Of a stretch of 7,260 bases of DNA, positions 4,502 through 7,260 are shown in pieces. The notes beneath the pieces are model-generated. The model saw nothing but the letters and a program-made list of their open reading frames with translations, ran no database searches and had not been told where the DNA came from. Positions within the stretch are counted from its first letter, which is position 1, and every line of letters starts with the position of its first letter. Both the position numbers and the translations under genes were made by a program. Origin of the DNA: Parcubacteria group bacterium Greene0416_79 (GTDB taxonomy: Bacteria; Patescibacteriota; Minisyncoccia; Phycocordibacterales; UBA10002); the NCBI GenBank assembly GCA_007375655.1, contig VMES01000013.1:1-7260 (forward strand), read 5' to 3'.

Positions 4502-7260
4502 TTCTTCCAAGGTCTCCGGCTCAAGCTCTCTTTGAAGCTTGGAAACCATCTCCCACTTTGGCCCGCCCTTAAATCCGGTGCCGGCCGGGATGAGCCGCCC
4601 TATAATCACATTCTCCATAAGCCCAAGGAGGTGGTCAGAACTGCCGCGCACCGCGGCGTTGATAAGGACGCGTGTCGTATGCTGAAAGGAAGCGGCCGAG
4701 AGGAAACTGCGCCGCGAAAGCGACACTTCGGAGATGCCCATCACCACCGGTTCGCCCTTCGCCGCTTCCCCTCCTCTCGCCCGCGCCGCCTCGTCTTCGC
4801 TAAAAAGCGTCGCATGGTCCACGATGTCGCCTACGGAGAACTCCGTCCCGCCCACCTCCTTGATACGGCTCCTAGAAAACATCTGCCGAACGATCACTTC
4901 AATATGTTTGCGCGAGACGGTCTCTCCTTGCAGTTCATAGGGCTTGGTCACCTCCGAGATGATATACTCCTGCGCCCGTTCTTTCCCGCCGTACTCAAAA
5001 AGTTCATCAATATCCGCCGCGCCGTCGGTAAGCACGTCTCCTCTCTGCACCTGCATTCCCGCGCGAACTAAGGGAATGCGGTTGAAACTGACGGTGTACT
5101 CCGCCGTCTCCGATTTCTTCTTTTTCCCCCTCGCTCCCTCTCGGGAAAGAACGGAGATGACGCGTTCGCGGCCGGATTCTTTAATGTCGGCGACCACGCC
5201 GTCCGCGCGGCAGATCACCGCCGGATTCTTGGGGCTGCGCTTTTCCAGAAGCTCTTCCACGCGCGGAAGCCCCTGGGTAATATCGCCGCCGATGGACGAG
5301 ACGCCGCCGGTATGGAAGGTGCGCATGGTAAGCTGCGTGCCGGGTTCCCCGATGGCCTGTGCCGCAACGGTGCCGACTGCCTCGCCCTGTCCCACCACCT
5401 CGTTCTTGCCGAGGTCAATGCCGTAACAGTGCTGGCAGATGCCCGAGACGCTCTTGCAGGTGAGCGGGGAACGCACCGCCACTTCCGCAACGCCCGCATC
5501 CTGAATCTTCTGCGCATCACCCTTTGTAACCAGATATCCCTTTTTGTAGAGCGTGGTTCCCGCCGCGTTAACGACATCGGCGGCAAGAAACCGTCCGCGG
5601 ATGTGCTTTGCCATCGCCACGTCCATCCCCGTGGCACTGCTGCGCCGCACCATAATTCCCTCCTTTGAACCGCACTCCTCTTTCGTAATAATCACGTCCT
5701 GCGCCACGACAAAGAGTTTACGGGTCAGATATCCTGCCTTTGCCGTATTGAGCGCCGTGTCGGTAAGCCCTTTGCGCGAACCGTGCGTCGTAATGAAATA
5801 CTCAATCGGACTCAACCCCTCCTTCATAGAAGAGAGAATCGGAAACTCAATCGTCTCACCCGCCGTATTCTGAATGAGCCCCTTCATCCCCGCCATCTGC
5901 GTAATCTGCGAGAACGAACCGCGCGCGCCGGAGTAGACCATGTCATAGACGGAACCGTTCTTGTCCAGCGATTCGGGAATTAACTTTTCAATCTCGGTCT
6001 TCGCCGCATGCCAAATCTCAATGTTTTTGCGCCGGCGCTCTTCCTCCGAAAGAAACCCCGCCTTCCACTCTAAAGAGACCTGGCTTGATTTCTTCTTCGC
6101 GCGGAGAAAGACCTCTCCCTTGCGCGCCGGCTCCACCACGTCATCAATGCCCCACGTAATACCGGAGTAGGTGGCGTACTTGAAGCCAAACGTCTTAATC
6201 CTATCCATGATACGCGGAATCTCGGCAATGCCATATCGGTTGATCAAATCGTCAACGAGCGTGGCCATTGATCTGCGCTCAATCTCCTTATTAAGATACG
6301 GATAATCGTCCGGCAAGATGCTGTTAAAGAGCAGGCGTCCGGCGGAGGTTTCAAACACCTTCCCCTGGAACTCTTTGTACCGCTCCTGGTCCGTGCCGAG
6401 CACCCGAATCTTTGCGCGAAAATCAACTGCCCCGAAATCCCAGGCCGTAATCGCCTGGTTCGGGCGCGCGAACATCTTTCCCTCTCCCGGCGCGCCCGGA
6501 ACAAGCTTGGTCATCCACCAGCACCCGAGCACGATATCCAACATCTTCGCCGAAATAATCGGGTCACCCGAACCGGGTTTAAGCAGATTCTTCGTCGCAG
6601 ACATAATCTCGCGCGCCTCAAGTTGCGCCTCTGCCGAGAGGGGCACATGCACCGCCATCTGGTCGCCGTCAAAGTCAGCGTTGAAAGCGGTGCAGACAAG
6701 CGGATGCACCTGAATGGCGCTCCCTTCAATAAGGATCGGCTGGAACGCCTGAATGCCCAGGCGATGCAGCGTCGGGGCGCGGTTTAAGAGCACGTATCTG
6801 TCCACAATCACCTCCTCAAGTATGGCCCAAACCTCGGGCACCCCTTCTTCAATAAGGCGGCCCGCGCCGCGTATGTTGTACGCCAACTCGCGCTCCAAAA
6901 GTTTTGAGATGACGAACGGGCGGAAGAGCTCCAGCGCCATGTGCTTCGGAAGCCCGCACTGATGAAGCTTAAGTTCCGGCCCGACGACGATGACCGACCG
7001 GCCTGAATAATCAACGCGTTTGCCAAGAAGATTCTGGCGGAAGAGACCGCGTTTACCCTTGAGATTGTCGGAGAGGGACTTGAGCGGCCGACGCTGCGCC
7101 GCACTGAGGGCCCCTGCCTGCGCGGCGCCGTGGCGGATGCTGTTATCAATGAGTGAGTCAACCGCCTCCTGCAGAATGCGCTTTTCATTCCGCAAGATGA
7201 CATCGGGAGCGTGTATGTCTTTAAGTTTCTTCAGACGGTTATTGCGGTTGATGACGCGCC
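4487..7260 (-). CDS. rpoC: DNA-directed RNA polymerase subunit beta' (5' end outside the window)
   Basis: This is the C-terminal 923 or so residues of beta', the subunit that holds the catalytic magnesium and the DNA clamp. The frame stays open to the window edge, starting within the conserved [11 protein letters not shown] segment. In order: the [16 protein letters not shown] region (about 7000), [18 protein letters not shown] (about 6740-6790) and the catalytic NADFDGD loop (6662-6682), whose three aspartates bind magnesium. Next are the bridge-helix area ending near FFITTHG-type [13 protein letters not shown] and the second zinc site, with a cysteine in EECGSKEG (about 5670) and three in [12 protein letters not shown] (about 5430-5460). 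The trigger loop TMRTFHTGG lies near 5310-5335, followed by [16 protein letters not shown] and the jaw and C-terminal parts. All key residues are present. The protein ends soon after, at ELNNG. rpoB is expected just beyond 7260. dnaG follows after 98 bases on the same strand. Confidence 0.98.
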   Translation of the reverse strand, partial: RVINRNNRLKKLKDIHAPDVILRNEKRILQEAVDSLIDNSIRHGAAQAGALSAAQRRPLKSLSDNLKGKRGLFRQNLLGKRVDYSGRSVIVVGPELKLHQCGLPKHMALELFRPFVISKLLERELAYNIRGAGRLIEEGVPEVWAILEEVIVDRYVLLNRAPTLHRLGIQAFQPILIEGSAIQVHPLVCTAFNADFDGDQMAVHVPLSAEAQLEAREIMSATKNLLKPGSGDPIISAKMLDIVLGCWWMTKLVPGAPGEGKMFARPNQAITAWDFGAVDFRAKIRVLGTDQERYKEFQGKVFETSAGRLLFNSILPDDYPYLNKEIERRSMATLVDDLINRYGIAEIPRIMDRIKTFGFKYATYSGITWGIDDVVEPARKGEVFLRAKKKSSQVSLEWKAGFLSEEERRRKNIEIWHAAKTEIEKLIPESLDKNGSVYDMVYSGARGSFSQITQMAGMKGLIQNTAGETIEFPILSSMKEGLSPIEYFITTHGSRKGLTDTALNTAKAGYLTRKLFVVAQDVIITKEECGSKEGIMVRRSSATGMDVAMAKHIRGRFLAADVVNAAGTTLYKKGYLVTKGDAQKIQDAGVAEVAVRSPLTCKSVSGICQHCYGIDLGKNEVVGQGEAVGTVAAQAIGEPGTQLTMRTFHTGGVSSIGGDITQGLPRVEELLEKRSPKNPAVICRADGVVADIKESGRERVISVLSREGARGKKKKSETAEYTVSFNRIPLVRAGMQVQRGDVLTDGAADIDELFEYGGKERAQEYIISEVTKPYELQGETVSRKHIEVIVRQMFSRSRIKEVGGTEFSVGDIVDHATLFSEDEAARARGGEAAKGEPVVMGISEVSLSRRSFLSAASFQHTTRVLINAAVRGSSDHLLGLMENVIIGRLIPAGTGFKGGPKWEMVSKLQRELEPETLEELNNG

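Noticed and set aside
4445..5071. 208-codon plus-strand frame antisense to the rpoC 3' end
   Set aside because: It lies over strongly conserved rpoC sequence and has no ribosome-binding site or recognisable domain. This is a shadow frame, as are the other plus-strand frames over dnaG and rpoD.

Overview
The window looks like a chromosomal core-gene segment of a Patescibacteria/CPR-type bacterium, most likely Parcubacteria-like. This is inferred from the style of the proteins: a compact group 1 sigma factor, a primase with an EGQMD Toprim motif, RpoC ending soon after its jaw/C-terminal region, and a UvrD-type helicase N-terminus. No 16S rRNA or other marker in the window confirms it.

Layout. 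Positions 1-445 (minus strand) hold the N-terminal part of a UvrD/Rep-family helicase. Its frame stops at 17-19, and a recognisable continuation appears in another frame, so a frameshift is likely. Positions 446-584 are a divergent promoter region. Positions 585-1031 (plus strand) carry a short uncharacterised gene with its own strong sigma-70-type promoter and a textbook intrinsic terminator at 1052-1083. From 1158 to the right edge everything is on the minus strand. In transcription order these are rpoC (5' end outside the window), dnaG, a 279-base non-coding gap, and rpoD.

The three minus-strand genes join RNA polymerase beta', the replication primase and the housekeeping sigma factor in one co-oriented block. 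It resembles the dnaG-rpoD part of the classical macromolecular-synthesis operon, with rpoC placed upstream. No intrinsic terminator is visible between rpoC and dnaG or between dnaG and rpoD, so read-through is plausible.

The most notable non-coding feature is a 210-bp imperfect palindrome at 2406-2615, between dnaG and rpoD. It has a 13-bp perfect outer helix, a 15-bp perfect inner helix (extendable to about 22 bp), an internal 9-bp hairpin and a competing 9-11 bp alternative pairing. It matches none of the standard structured RNAs I could test by eye. It could be an unrecognised structured RNA, an rpoD leader switch or a MITE-like element. The spacer before dnaG holds a 7-bp tandem repeat that runs up to the start codon, where a Shine-Dalgarno sequence would normally be.
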